NCBI GenBank assembly: GCA_910574455.1
Contig: CAJSYZ010000005.1
Location: 5,208,001-5,272,000, forward strand
Direction: 5' to 3'
Length of the DNA stretch: 64,000 nucleotides
From: Trichaptum fuscoviolaceum
Lineage: Eukaryota; Basidiomycota; Agaricomycetes; Hymenochaetales; Trichaptaceae
Shown here: positions 11,550-30,265 of the stretch, piece by piece
How positions within the stretch are numbered: position 1 is the stretch's first letter
Layout: every line of letters starts with the position of its first letter
Made by a program: the position numbers and the translations under genes
Notes under the pieces: generated by a model
What the model was told of the DNA's origin: nothing
Database searches by the model: none
The model's input: the letters and a program-made list of their open reading frames with translations, nothing else

Positions 11550-13710
11550 AGAATTATGCCGCAGGCTGGCGGCACACTCACGAACCTCGACGAATAAAAT
11601 GCAGTCTCTCTTTGCTTACTTTTTCCTACACCATCTCGCTTCCTTTGCTGAACCATTTTACTTTAATTTCATGATGTTATAATCTCATGATTTTATAACG
11701 AGCATGATGACCCGGATGGAACTCTCTGTTGTTGTGCTTTATCGCTTTCTCTATGCTCTCGCCAATCAGTGGCTGTTGATTGTAGTAGTGTCATCTCGTC
11801 TACCTGCATGTAAACTTATCTAGCTGTAATGAATCCCCACTTGCCTTGCTATTACTACTACTGTGCCTCCAAGTGCAATAATCAAGTTGGTCTTTACGCG
11901 TCATGTGTACCTATATTGCCAGTTGGTGACTTTGGTCGCATTAGAGCCCGCTACCCAGTGGTGGGTATGAGGTGTCATGAAGGAACTTGAAAGTTGTTGT
12001 TGATCCGCATACATGCACTGGCAATAATCAATGTAAGATACTAGACAACGAAAATAACAGAGACAGAGCAGAGTTACTAGGAGCATAAATAATTGGTCTG
12101 CGCATGACCCCTTGCCCCAGATTCCGACCTCCACGCATACCGTTGAGAAGTTCAGGGGGTTGATACCACCGTTCTTCAAGTTACCACAGCGCTTGTATAG
12201 TACTATCGTGGGACACCCTTTGCAAACGGGACCCCAGTTGAAAACAGGATTTTTTGCACTCAACCTTCATTCTTAAAGCTTCAAAAATATTCAGTGCTCT
12301 GATAGAAAGTATGTTAATCTTCTGAGAAAATCCGGACGCAAAAATATGCACATTTTCAAAAGTTACATATCATTCTTTACAGGAAATGTGCATTGAGGCT
12401 CCATTATATGCTTGTTATGCTTTGATACAAGCATTTATCCTCTTAGACTTATCATGTATCTCAATTAAATGATCTCAAGATATATCGGAGCTGTATCCGA
12501 GCTCCATCACTCTGCATGGGGCTTGTAGAACAAGATGAAAAGTCTGAGGATGCAGAGGGTATCAGATTTGGTCGGCATGTAATACAAACACAGCTACCAG
12601 CTTGAGCTCCGACCCAAAACTTATTAGTATGCGATCCGAGGAACCAAAATTGAGATCAAAGTGTTTGCCGCGCGGAGAATGAATTTGACCGTGGCAACAG
12701 AGTTCCGATGTTGGCCGAGAATTTGCAAGTGGGGTCTTTCTGGGTGTCTCACCTCGGCCATAGGCCGATACCTTCTGTTATATTTTATAAAATAAATAAA
12801 AATTATATTCATGCTCACAAGATGCTATTGAAGTGCGATAATTAATTCTGTGTTTAATAGAGGTTTTCCTGACTCGGAGTGGGTGACTTTCCGTAGGCTT
12901 TCTGTATTTTTACAGATTAGATGCGACCCTTTATGGCACCGTCGCGAAGCTTAGCGATGTCCCTTTCCTATGGATTCATAGACCCCGGCACATATAAACA
13001 CTGCCTCCATTGCCTTTTCCAACCATCTAAAAATCTGTATTCTATTCCGCAAGCCTACGGAAAGTCACCCAGTTACGACATATAGGTGTGCGGAGGCGAG
13101 CTTCGGCAGGTCTGTGATTGGCTGACAAGGACACTGCCACCACACCAATCTTGCACACCAATCGCACACCAAAATCTACGGGCCCGGCCGGGACCGGGAC
13201 TCGGAGCTCACAAGTGAGTCACAACTCACCGGAACCTGAAGTTGGCTTAATAAGTTCAAGTTGAAGCTTCCTATTACTAACTGACATTCCCACTGAGCCT
13301 GTTGTTCAACGAACTTTGATTTCGCGACATTGTTCAGCAACCCTATCGTATCATCTTAGTGACTCGCGAGTGAGCACCATATGGTTCACTGGCTCTAATC
13401 CGTGAAACTTCCGGAGTCAAGACGGTAAATCTTTTGATGAATCCCCACGTTACTAATATACTCAAATCCTCCATTTTGCGGCAAAAATCATCCCCCGCAT
13501 CATCGCAATGCAATGAGCTGCATGTGGTGCACTGGCGCTGATCTGTGAGTCAAGACGGCTAACTCTTATCTACGGAACAGTATCGGTACCTAAATCTAGT
13601 CATTCCATACCAGTAATTTTCAGTCTCATCATATATAGGATTCGCGCTGCAGTACTAAACTTAGTCTTCTTCATCTTGTCTCTGTCTGCGCTTGCTGCTC
13701 CGGAAGCGAT
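11550..13710. other. intergenic with one MITE
   Basis: No coding signal is supported between the prenyltransferase and the ABC transporter gene. The only structure I can define is the 190-bp inverted-repeat element at 12881-13070. The ~120-codon reverse-strand frame near 11901-12263 has no recognisable motif. Confidence 0.6.
12881..13070. mobile_element. 190-bp MITE with 20-bp terminal inverted repeats
   Basis: The left end GGGTGACTTTCCGTAGGCTT (12881-12900) is repeated exactly, inverted, at 13051-13070. The trinucleotide AGT flanks both ends (12878-12880 and 13071-13073) as a likely 3-bp target duplication. There is no coding capacity. A 3-bp duplication fits PIF/Harbinger-like or CACTA-like parents; the terminal bases do not settle which. 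Confidence 0.85.
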
Positions 13711-20134
<6,424 letters not shown>

Positions 20135-20360
20135 TACTCATAACAATTCCCAAATCTCCTTTCGTGATATGCATGCATTGCTAGGTTTGGCCGCGGTTAT
20201 TGCCAGTATACTAGTTAGTCTATTCTGCAGTCGTAATACGATTATGAGAGCGGAGCAAAAGAAAAAAGCAAACAGGCGGGAAAACAACTGTGAAGTATAT
20301 AGTACATTGCATGAACCAAGCTCCTGACCAGATGCTGTAGAGAATAGGAAAAATATGACG

Positions 20361-22504
20361 CTATGAAAGGAGGTCTACTAAGATCGTGATAATGCCCAGA
20401 ACTGGTACCAAATATAATTCGTCAGCAAAGTCATTTCCGCAGAAGAGAACTCGGTGGAGTTCGCAAGTAAAAATGGTGCTAACCTATTTCAACGCCGATG
20501 AGTGCGATGACGATCTGCTCTAATCGTTCGGAATGCCGACTTGATACGGACTCTTTTAAGAGTTGTAGCATGTCTTGAAGGACCTACGAAAATGAGTAAG
20601 CAGATTAGCCCCGTGTAGTATTTTCTGATATAAACCAGCTTATACCTCAACTCTTGTGTTCAACAGATTTACACGTTGGGGAATCTCAAGGTAACTCCTC
20701 GCCGCTTCGTATAACGGTTGTAGATCCGGGTAACTCTATTCCAATAAACAGAGAATGAGACACCACGATGACAATTTCAAACCTTCGCTTGAACGCATAC
20801 CCAAAAGACTTCCTGAAGCGCATATGTGAGTATAGCTACAACCTTAACAAACTCAAGTACAAAGGGCTTACCGGTGAATCAAGAACGGAACCAACAAGAT
20901 TGATGTTTATTCTTAACAGGAAGAGTTCGCCGATCTGTTGCATGATTTCTAAATCAATGTAGAGTCAACGAACTGAACTCAGACTACGACGAAAAAAAAC
21001 ACATCGCTCTGACCTTTGTGTGGCATGCCCACCTTCCCTGTCTCGCTTATGACTTCGGGGATGTCTTTTGTATTTTCGATCGTAGTGGCAATACGCTCCT
21101 CGAACTGGATAGCAGACAATCAGTAGAGTCTAGGATATATCGTTATCCTGCTTACATATGAGATTTTGACGGATTGAGCTAATGCATGCGACAGCGAAAG
21201 CTTTGTCCTTCAATACTTTCAGAATAGCAATTGTAGCTTTTTGTAACAATAACCTACATGAAACTAGATCCTCTTCTTAGAGTGATAACGTCATTGAATA
21301 TCCTAAAACAAAAGCAAGTCAGAAAATCACTCGAAACCCAGAGTAGGTCCTTTACCGACTGTAGTTCGCGTAATAATAGTTCAAATCTTCCATTTCTACG
21401 TCTTCGGGAGCTGAACGAATGCATTTCAATTGATACGGCATCACTGATTGACGTTTATAGGCTTACCAAGCTTGTCCACTTCGAAACGCTTGCTAAACGC
21501 CAAGAAAGGTTACGGGTAAGTAAGTATAGACAAGAATTGATACTCACATAGAAGATATAAACCTCCTCTCCTCAACTTCTGTCATTCCCCATATCACTAC
21601 CGTCCCATACTCGAACAGGAAAATCTCTGCGTATTGGCCCTTCCCGGAATCGAATTTCTTTCTCCGTTTTCCATTCGCATCCTTGCTCTTGTTGCTTATG
21701 ACGTCATCGCCAGTTGTCATTTCGTCTCCTTCTGTTGTCCTAAGTTCAGGAACACCCAGGAGGTCACCGACATTTGTACGTGACGGAGGTGGTGGCGGTT
21801 GTCGGTGTATACCATCCCGTGCTTGGGAGTCTTGGTTAAAAGACGAGCTTAAACGAGCTTGGGACGTTTCGTAGGAGTAAGTTGTGTAGATGACCTCGTC
21901 AATGAGACGTGGATTGGTGTGGTATGCGGACTTTCGTGCCTGGAAGAACTTCATAAGGTCTTGAAGGCGGTATGACCTAGATTCTAAGGTAAATTTGGAG
22001 AAAATAAATTTCCAGTCGATTTTGAGAACTCACGCTGCAGTGGCATAGGCTGTTACGCGCGGAAGTGACCTGGCCTTCTTCTTCGTTAACCGTAGAGCAT
22101 CTCTTCTCGCTGTACCTTCAGGTATTTGAGCGATTTGATTATACATCTGTAGCAGAACAGCTACACCTTAGTAACTTTCAAGATTTAAGCTGAGATGGCA
22201 CTCGAACCTCTGCATCCTCTTCTTCCTCCTCTTCCTGCTCCTCCGGTTCATCTTCTTCATCGACTTCCTCCTCGTCACTGTCTGTGATTGTGGGTGCCTG
22301 AGCATTGTCCTCCGTAACAGTAGTGGTAGGTGGTTTGGGTACTTCGTTCAAAGCCTTCGAAGGAACATCCGGTTGGTCAGGAAGCACTTTTAGCTTCCCA
22401 GCGACCTTTGTCGACCTATTTGCTCCCCGCGGCTTGTTTTCAGTTTGCTGCACCTTCCCAGAGGGCCCCGCGTTCTTCGCAATAAGACCTTGGTCGACAG
22501 CCAT
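20361..22504 (-). CDS. RMD1: RMD1/RMND1-like protein (DUF155 family)
   Basis: This is the basidiomycete member of the DUF155 family (yeast RMD1, human RMND1), membrane-anchored proteins linked to meiotic nuclear division in yeast and to mitochondrial translation in man. The start is ATG 22504 (MAVDQGLIAKNAGPSG). A long acidic disordered N-terminus is followed by the conserved block YNQIAQIPEGTARRDALRLT, then LIDEVIYTTYSYE. The family core is IFLFEYGTVVIWGMTEVEE (about 21580). Downstream exons give EDVEMEDLNYYYAN, an LEIPQRVNLLN helix, and the C-terminal membrane helix (IVIALIGVEI, then LGIITILVDLLS) that ends at 20361. At least seven exons keep frame, so the gene looks intact. It converges with the ABCC gene (stops about 230 bp apart). 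Confidence 0.9.
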
Positions 22505-25500
22505 GGTGCTCCTGGATGTCGTTGGAAGAAAGCAATCCAAATTGCTCTGAGTGCTGAATTACCATTTACAGATATTTTAAATTTCAAATCAAAATTACAA
22601 ATTGGATACCACATCAGGGAAACTTCCTTTTGCTTACGGCGACTGGCGCGTCCTGGCGCGCCCTGAAGCTTTCTTAAATGGGTCGAAGCGCTGCCACGCC
22701 TGCCTGAAGGGTTGTCTGGCTGCCTGATGGCCTTAAAACACGGCGTTTCAGGATAAAATCAGTGCAAAAGGAGGGGAATTGTACATCAGGCGGCAAGCCA
22801 GGATTAAGTGAGGTTTAAGCACCGGCATGCCAGTGGGCAGTTCAAGTGCAATGGTAAGTGCAACATAAGTGCATCAGTTTCGAAACGGAAGTTCTCCAAA
22901 TTGGATGTCATCACTCAACTTTGATGCTGTGTATCATTGCACTTACCAACTTGAATACATATTATATCTGATAAACACATGCCAGCAATATGATATTTCT
23001 AATCTTTCATAGTAAAGTAAAATGTTTGTGTTGGTGGAAGCGATAAAACAATTTGCACTTGAAGGAGCACCGCTACTACTACTAGTAGTACTAGCCTGAG
23101 TCATGCCTGTGTCGATTTAAGTTGTTGTGGAAATTTTGAAAAGTCAAGCCCTGAATCATAGAGAGAGACTGGAAGATGGTAGACTACTTGTAAGTGAATA
23201 AACAGTGCTGAGGCAGGAAGTTATACATACCCTAGCATTTTTTGAACGAACCTCACACCTCTCATAACAACCGACGCTGCCACTAGTAGCGTCAGAATTC
23301 TCCGAGTCTATCGTATACTGTAGGAAACAAAGGGTCAGCTTTCATTCTGTACTGAGATAGTAAACGGCTTGAATCACCTTTGTCAATCGCGTCCTCTTCG
23401 GTCCAACTCGCGCCTTCCTCCGACTCGGACTCCGCAATTAGACATAAATGCTGCTATGAAGCGCAGGATAAAGGTTATAATGTTGAGTAGCATGACAGTT
23501 AATGATCGCGCGAGCATAGGATATTTAGCAAAGAGATATTTTGTCCTCCTTTTATAACTTGAAGCTGTTTGAACCATTCTTCTGGATTATTCGAAAGAGC
23601 GCTCACCGCCCACCGCCTGCGAGTCCGAGTCACACTGCGCAGCGCTCTGATTCTGATGGAAGAGAATAAATCCGCTTTAGTACAAAATCAAGTAAAGTTC
23701 ATCTTGAAGTCGTCTTCTTGATTTCATTACTCTGAAGAAGCATTGGGAGACTTTGTTATATCTGATTTCCGAAGTTGATCCGGAAAAAAGAACTCACAAA
23801 ATTTTAAGAGATTGAGTCACAGTCATCTTGAAGCTGTCTTCATTTCTCTGAAGAAGCATTGTGAAGACTTTGTGATATTTGATTTCCGAGGAGACGGAAA
23901 GAAGGAACTCACGAAATTTTAAGAGATCGAGTCACAGTCATTTTGAAGCTGTCTTCATTTCTCTGAAGAAACATTTAAAAACTTCGTGATACCTGATTTC
24001 CAAGGACTCGGAATCGGTAACGGAAAGAAGGAACTCACGAAATTTCAAGAGATCGAGACACATTCAAACTGTTTCAAGCCCACTCAGGCTAGCACTCCTC
24101 CTCGTCCACCACACTTTCTATCTTCGCCTCTTGGGTCTGAGTCTGCGGCTGTCCGCCTTAAAGCACGCCTTCTTTTGAGTGACCGGGGAACCGCGGAGGG
24201 GGGTGGTGCGACAACTTTCCAATCGCCTACTAAACGCTGAGTCTTTCAACGTTCGAGCTCAGGTAATTTCGTTCCTCGTCTGGGCCTGTAATTCCGAGCG
24301 ATAGCGAGGTTGTGTAGTTCGCCCACGTCGCCGTAGGTTTCTTGGGCTTCCTCGAGGAAAACGGTGGAGGAAGTACAAGTTCAACAATACAGCCTGAGGT
24401 GGGTGTAAAAAGCGGTGACTCAACTTGAAGTGACACTGGCAGTCACAGGATACCTTCCTATTTTGGCTGTGCGCTCACCAAGGCTGCCACTGCCAGTGCA
24501 GTGGCAGCAGGCTGAGCTAAAATCTATGCTCTTGTTCACTTTTTCCTGCCTCATTTTCTCGATATTATCTCAAAAACTTATATGATATCCATACTTCTAC
24601 CACTATGCAGTTCTTGAGACCTCAAATGTGATGGTAAAGTGCTTTAACACCCTTCTGTCCTTCATGAGGGGTAACGTGTGACAAATTAAGTAGTCACTGG
24701 CAGGCTGTAGCTTCAACAAGTTCGAAAACAAAGCTGCTCAGGCTGACGTTTGTCAGTGCCAGGACCAGCAGAGATGATGTCGCGTGCACTGAAATAGTAT
24801 GTAGTACGAAGCCTATCATCATGATGGTACATATGAGTTGTGGTTCCTTGGATTGCATTCATATTTACTCACCTTTTCTATCCACTCTATTTCATGTTTC
24901 TCCGAGTCTTCAGGAGGTCCTTCAAGTTCTTTCTTCGCCGTTCCCCATCCTTCAAGTTGTACAGACCTTGTACATATCTATCCCTATTTCCTTTATGCCG
25001 TAAACCATCTTCATGCTGCCTCTTCGTGCATTGTCTACAATATATATATCTCACAGTATTTGCAGAAATGTATCTTATGATAAACCCACTACTATAGCAG
25101 TATTACTCGAACATGGTGGTAGTTCGGTACCGGAGCCTGAGGAGGGTCAGAGTCCACTGCCACTGGCAGTGGCAGCCTGAGCTTCAACTTGAACGATGGC
25201 AATGCATCATGATCCGACTTGGAGGCTGAGTCGTATGACTCCGCAACTTGAACTTTCCGTGTCCCCTTCAAGTTTAACTTCCAACGTTGTTACGCATACA
25301 ATGATTCAAGACCATGATTATACAGCCTGAAGTTAAGTGGCTTCATCTTGAAGTAATAAGCAATAATTCCCCATAAACTTCAAATCAGGGCCCATCCGCC
25401 GAGGAAGACGATCCTCCAACTGTCCGAGTCCAAGTCGCGAATCATGTCACTAGAACAAGTACAAGTTCAAGTTATCACTGGCTACTAGCTAGCAGTATAC

Positions 25501-25697
25501 TTCAAGTTCACGGATGGAAACCACACTTGCAATATCATTCCCATTTCCTCAAGTCATACATGTACTACCACATAAAGCGCACGCCAAAGGCCATCAAACA
25601 CAGAGCAGGAAACAAATGTACGAATACGCAACACCATCGCATGAGAATAAGAAAAGAGCTCCACTAATTACTACTATAGGAGTTGAGAGGAGCATCG
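22505..25697. other. intergenic, repeat-rich, no gene seen
   Basis: No coding signal was found. Features are a three-unit tandem repeat at 23700-24060 and scattered short self-complementary words (CTACTACTAGTAGTA, CCACTGGCAGTGG, CTTCAACTTGAA), densest at 23070-23100, 24470-24520 and 25140-25200. Short frames near 24820-25100 are in T-rich DNA and have no motif. Confidence 0.6.
23700..24060. repeat. three tandem copies of a ~120-bp unit
   Basis: Units begin at 23700, 23824 and 23939 with CATCTTGAAG(T/C)(C/T)GTCTTC or a close variant. Each contains TCTGAAGAAGCATT, a TGATTTCC block and an AACTCACGAAATTTTAAGAG block. Divergence between units is moderate. No coding role is apparent. Confidence 0.8.
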
Positions 25698-28344
25698 TTA
25701 TACTTCATTGTCCGGAAGTGCATTCATGCCTAGCTTGAATTCATTTTCACCTAGATTAAAAGAGGTCCCAAGCTCTTCCACCGTTTGCCATAGAGCGACA
25801 CCATAAGTATAACCGTCGAGTTCACTCTGATTATCCCTACCCCTCGCTTCGATGAGTCCGCAAGCTAAAATGGTACCAACTGCACGTCTGTGCTGATCAA
25901 TGATTATGGCACCCGAATCCCCCGGTTCTGCGAACAAAGCATTGTTCCTATGCCCGATATTCCCTAAACCAACCGAACCCGGTGGGATCTGTAAAGCAAT
26001 ATGCGTAGTGTGCTCAACGTGCCCAGGGGAAAGCTGCATAGATCTGAGAACGGCAGCAACGTTGTTGACCACGCCTAACATATGGCCAGTTTTCCAGCCC
26101 CATTTGTACACAGCTTTCTTAAACTCCACAGCTACTTGATTGTCGATGAAAGTCCATCCATAATCATAATCTGCGTCCAATTGGTGCTCCTGGACCCGGG
26201 GGAATATATTTTCTTTTGGAACATATCCCGCAATTCGGATTGGACTAAAGAAGTCCTTCCCTTTCCAGCCAAGCCTAGACAAGATTGCTTCTCGTGGTAC
26301 AGACTGAGCTGCCGACGATGGAGGAAGCCTATTAATGTCGATGACGTTATAGAAATTGTTCCAACTGAGACCTTCACCATCAGTAGAGAAAAATTTAAAT
26401 TCGTTGGGGAGGCATTGGTCGTCCACCTCGATCAAGCACGAATCCGTAAGGTAGGGTGTCTCGGAGATAGTCAAGTTACCCATTCTTCGAGGGGGAGCAT
26501 TGGCCACTTTCCCAATATGATTATTAATCCACAAATGTGGCGATGACGTCTTATCAAGCCAAGATTGCTCAATGAATTGACACTTGTTTACCATATCCGC
26601 GAAAGCTTGTTGTTCAGCAGACGGCGGAAGATCAGGTGCCAGTGACTGAGTAAACGCTGCCGCTTCTAACTCATCGTGAAGCGCGCCAATCATTGGCACA
26701 TGGGCGGCTAGAGCCTCGCGAGAGAAGAGATAAATTGGGCAATTGTCGTTTGGGTCGCGCGGCTTATGTCTTGTATCTGCGTATGGATCATAGTCTCCGA
26801 ATTTCGCAGGAACGTTGCCATGGCGAGTACCGAGGATGAACACCTTGAACTTCGTGTCATCGAGCTTTTGTAGGATAAAGAGCGACCCCGTTGAGAAGCC
26901 ACCCTCCATGTTGCCAAGGCAAGTTCCTGTGACCATGGAGAAAGACGGTGTCATACGACTGATTGGCTTGTTGGCAGCTGCCACTGGCCTGCCTGGGAAA
27001 TCCATCATGCGATCCCACAGGCGGAAATAATTATCGGCTCCCGCAGGTGCGGTGAACAGTATCTCTGTTGGGTAGGCGTAGGGTTCTGCCCCGTGAGCGC
27101 TAGCGACAAGGGGCCTGGTGCTGTTACCGTCATTATGCTCAGTGACATCCCCCGCACCTCCATTGTTCGTCGGAGCAGTGCGACGATTGGAACGTCTGGG
27201 AAGGTTGGTGAGTTCCGGATGAAAACTGAAGCCAGTGTGAACGGGAGCGGTATTGCCAACGCCAGTCTCAGCATGACCGCTAGCCAGAGTATTTGAGTCG
27301 CCGGTGCCAGTGCGCACAACAGGTGGAACACTGACAGAAGCTTTGCCCTGGCCTGAGGCGCTAATGATTTTTCGCTCCCTGAGCTCGACCTCAACGTCGA
27401 AGATGCGCATTTCAAAGAGGAACTCTTTAACGCGTTCCGCGATGCGGCACGCATCTTCAGTGCGAAGTGACGGGTCGTTGACTCCGATCAAAACAAAAAC
27501 AGGGCACACCCGACTATCTTCGTAGGCAACACGGTTGGCTTCCAGACTGTTCCACCGCAAATTCTCGGAATCGAGATACTTCATGATCTTCTTGAGCAGT
27601 TGCGGCCATACATGGGCAATCCGGTGATTTCCAACAATGCCCACATATTTACGGAGTTTGGTCTCCTTCCAATTGGGACCGGTTCGCCCGAGCAGGCGCG
27701 GTTTGCCAGGGAAGCCAAGGTAGTAACCTTTCTGCTCCTCTTCTGACACATGTGTTCGTCGTGGGAGATAAGCGTGAGGATTTTGCGCGAGAATCGTATT
27801 CACAACCGCTGAAGACAGGACGGACTTGGTTTGCTGTGACTTCAAGTCTGGTTGAAGGGATGCGAGAGGAATTGATAGTAGGAGGCTTCCCCCCTCCGAG
27901 TCTAAGGAACTCGTGACGGTGAATGACCCACGGGCAGGGCCACCGGCAATGATAAATCGTTCCCCCGAACCTTGTCCTTGCACAGGTTCGTCATCAGTAA
28001 TCGCAGTTTCTGGGGCCTGTGAAACTGGTAACGGGTTAAGTACCAATCAGTTTTGCCAGTGTCAGTGAAGGGAAGGAAGGACTCACTTTCAGTCGGCATT
28101 GATGAAGAATGTCCTCCTGCAGCTTCTTCAACGTTAACCCCTAGGGCCTGCAAAACTAGAGATGGGTGATGCAGTAATCAGTATTGCCAGTGTCAGTGAA
28201 GGAAGGCATAGGACGCACATTGCGCACTGAAAGGTGGCGTTGTATCTCCCAGTACATCTTCGTCTTGTACTATTGGGGTAGTCAGCAATCAGTATTGCCT
28301 GTGACAGAGATGGAGAACGCAGAACTCACATCCGCGTCGGTCAT
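25698..28344 (-). CDS. large trypsin-like (S1-fold) serine peptidase of a fungal family
   Basis: Four exons (28330-28344, 28219-28269, 28087-28147, 25698-28024) sum to 817 codons in frame. The big last exon holds an N-terminal domain (VCPVFVLIGVNDPSL... followed by VEVELRERKI) and a disordered Thr/Ser/Asn-rich linker. The trypsin-like fold comes last. The presumed catalytic residues, counted from 28046, are His409 (GTRHG), Asp535 (LTDSCLIEVDD) and Ser711 (EPGDSGAIIID), all in the expected order. Basidiomycetes have many such proteins with an 'IGV.P.SL' N-terminal domain. I see no signal peptide, so it is probably intracellular. Trypsin-like domains also serve as effectors in fungal NLR/conflict proteins, but no NTPase domain is present here. 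The N-terminal exons are tentative. The three introns share sequence (see findings). Confidence 0.82.
28025..28329 (-). repeat. three introns sharing a common core sequence
   Basis: The three introns of the peptidase gene (28025-28086, 28148-28218, 28270-28329) share, on the + strand, a core close to AATCAGTATTGCCAGTGTCA followed by GTGAAGG, and donors reading ACTCAC or ACGCAC. Exons between them are only 51 and 61 nt and do not resemble each other, so the likeness is confined to the introns. Confidence 0.7.
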
Positions 28345-29025
28345 TGTTTGCTCTACTAGTAGTATTCCTTGGATGTGGCCCTGGCAAGCCTGGAGGTTGG
28401 GGGGTGGTGGATGTCATAGTGGTAGTACTGGTAGTAGTTGCTGGTTACTAGTAAGTAGTAGAAGTGAAAACAAGAGACTACTACTAAATAAATAGTAGTA
28501 CTAGTAGTACGTCACTGCCAGCAGAGCCTGAGGGTTCCGAGGCCAGTGAGTGCCAGTCTTTTATACAACTTCAACTCATCATTCACACGGTGCGGCGCCA
28601 CCGTGACTCCGAGTCCGAGTCCGACTCCGAGTCGGACAGGCTCGGAGTCACTGCCAGTGCCAGTGGTGCCACCGTGACTGCCAGTGGCACTGGCACTCAG
28701 GTGGCACCATGCACTCACTGGCACCTGAGGCTGAGGCTGCCACTGAAGGAGCCTTAACCTGAGGTGGCTGAGAAGTAACTTGAATTCAAATTCAATGATA
28801 ATGTGGAGTACAAATCATGAGGCTACTACTACTACTAGTAACTTCAACTTGAAGTTGAAGCAAACTTTGAACGCAACACACCATTCAAGAAAATGACAAA
28901 CATCATACTAGTAGTAGTTGACCAGGAAGATAAAGATCAAGCAGCTCGTTGCATCCAAACCCTTCAAGTTGTCCTGTCACGGTACTCGTACACGGATACC
29001 TCCAAATCCGCCATTGCCAGTGGCT
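28345..29025. repeat. intergenic mosaic of short self-complementary motifs
   Basis: No gene is seen. The DNA is packed with reverse-complementary words: TACTAGTAGTA at 28430-28510, CCGAGTCCGAGTCCGACTCC and its inverse at 28610-28650, CACTGCCAGTGCCAGTGG at 28650-28710 and ACTTCAACTTGAAGTTGAAG near 28840. Some stretches could fold into long hairpins. Confidence 0.75.
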
Positions 29026-30146
29026 TCACTGTGTGATCGTCTGAGTTGACACATCTGTGAGCTGCTGCGCGCCTGCGCCTAAAATCCGAAGTACCAAAGA
29101 ATCAATGGGTAGTTCATCCTCAGCCTGCGAGTTGGCGCCTAGTAAGATGGACCGCAACTTCTGGCCCCAAAAACGCCCACTGATATGCGACTCATTGAAA
29201 TTCCGGCCGTAAGGCTTGTTTTGATCCGCTATCTCGCATAATGTGAGCAGTCGGGTTTTTACAGGTTCGGGGAAAACATCCTTTTGCACTTTCAAAATGT
29301 CCTCAGCATTCTCAACAAATGTGCAAAGGCCAGCGGGGTCACTGATTTCAGAGCGGTCATGGGCAACCTTGTTTAAAAACATTCGGAATCGTGTGTCGTT
29401 GAAAATGTCAGGGACGAGTTCGTCTACCAAGATAATTCTCATCGCAGTGTCGAGGGTTAAAGCCTTCTCCCTATGCTCATTACGTCGATTCAATAGCCGC
29501 CGTAGTCTCAAATCATCGGGAGACACGCTCGTGTCTTCACGGGCTTTGGGGATGGGTTCGTTCATCTGACCCGCTTTCAGGTCGGCGGATGCCATTGGCA
29601 CGGTGGCCTCCATTTTCAGGCATAAACGGTCGAAGTATTCTTGCATCTCCTTCAACGCGACATTGACCTGCGGCACTTCGAGAGTCCCGCCTACAGCCAC
29701 GCACGGTATATCCTCCGGGCCCACGTACTCTTGCCCGTCCAGCTCAGCCATCCTGGCAAAGTGGTCCTCGAAGTGGAACTTTACCATCAAGCCTTTGAAC
29801 CGATGTTCATACATTTGGTCGTCAAAGAGATAGCCGGTAAAATCCTTATCCAGTATTACTTTCGCGTTTGTGTTCCAGGCCGCGTCGGCATCCAGCAAAT
29901 CAATAGTCTGAGGATCCATCGGGTTCCTTTCCAGCTGGCTTAGCCGGCGATCGAGGAGGAAGAATAGTCTTCGGTGAAATTCGAAGACTATAAAAAATCG
30001 GACCAGGAAAAATTTGAACTGGTCGACGATTGATGCGTTAAGTGGTGGCTGCCAGGAGTATGGCGTTGCTGTCTTTTCCTTCGATGCATCCTCCGACACA
30101 TCCACAGCCTCAAACTCATCCTTTCCATTTCCCTTTCCTTTTCCCT

Positions 30147-30265
30147 TTTCCCTTTCCCTTTCCCTTTCCCTTTCCCTTTCCCTTTCCCTTTCCCTTTCCC
30201 TTTCCCTTTCCCTTTCCCTTTCCCTTTCCCTTTCCCTTTCCCTTTCCCTTTCCCTTTCCCTTTCC
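30147..30265. repeat. (TTTCCC)n hexanucleotide microsatellite, ~20 perfect units
   Basis: A perfect TTTCCC tandem array spans 30147-30265. Irregular units with extra T or missing C occur at 30121-30146. It lies inside the coding region of the coiled-coil gene. In two of the three minus-strand frames it encodes Lys-Gly repeats, in the third Arg-Glu repeats. Confidence 0.95.

Noticed and set aside
22305..22666. Plus-strand frames opposite the start of the RMD1 gene
   Set aside because: They are shadows of the well-supported minus-strand exon and its upstream region.
30147..30265. Telomere-like repeat
   Set aside because: The unit is TTTCCC, not the fungal telomeric TTAGGG, and it is embedded in a coding region.
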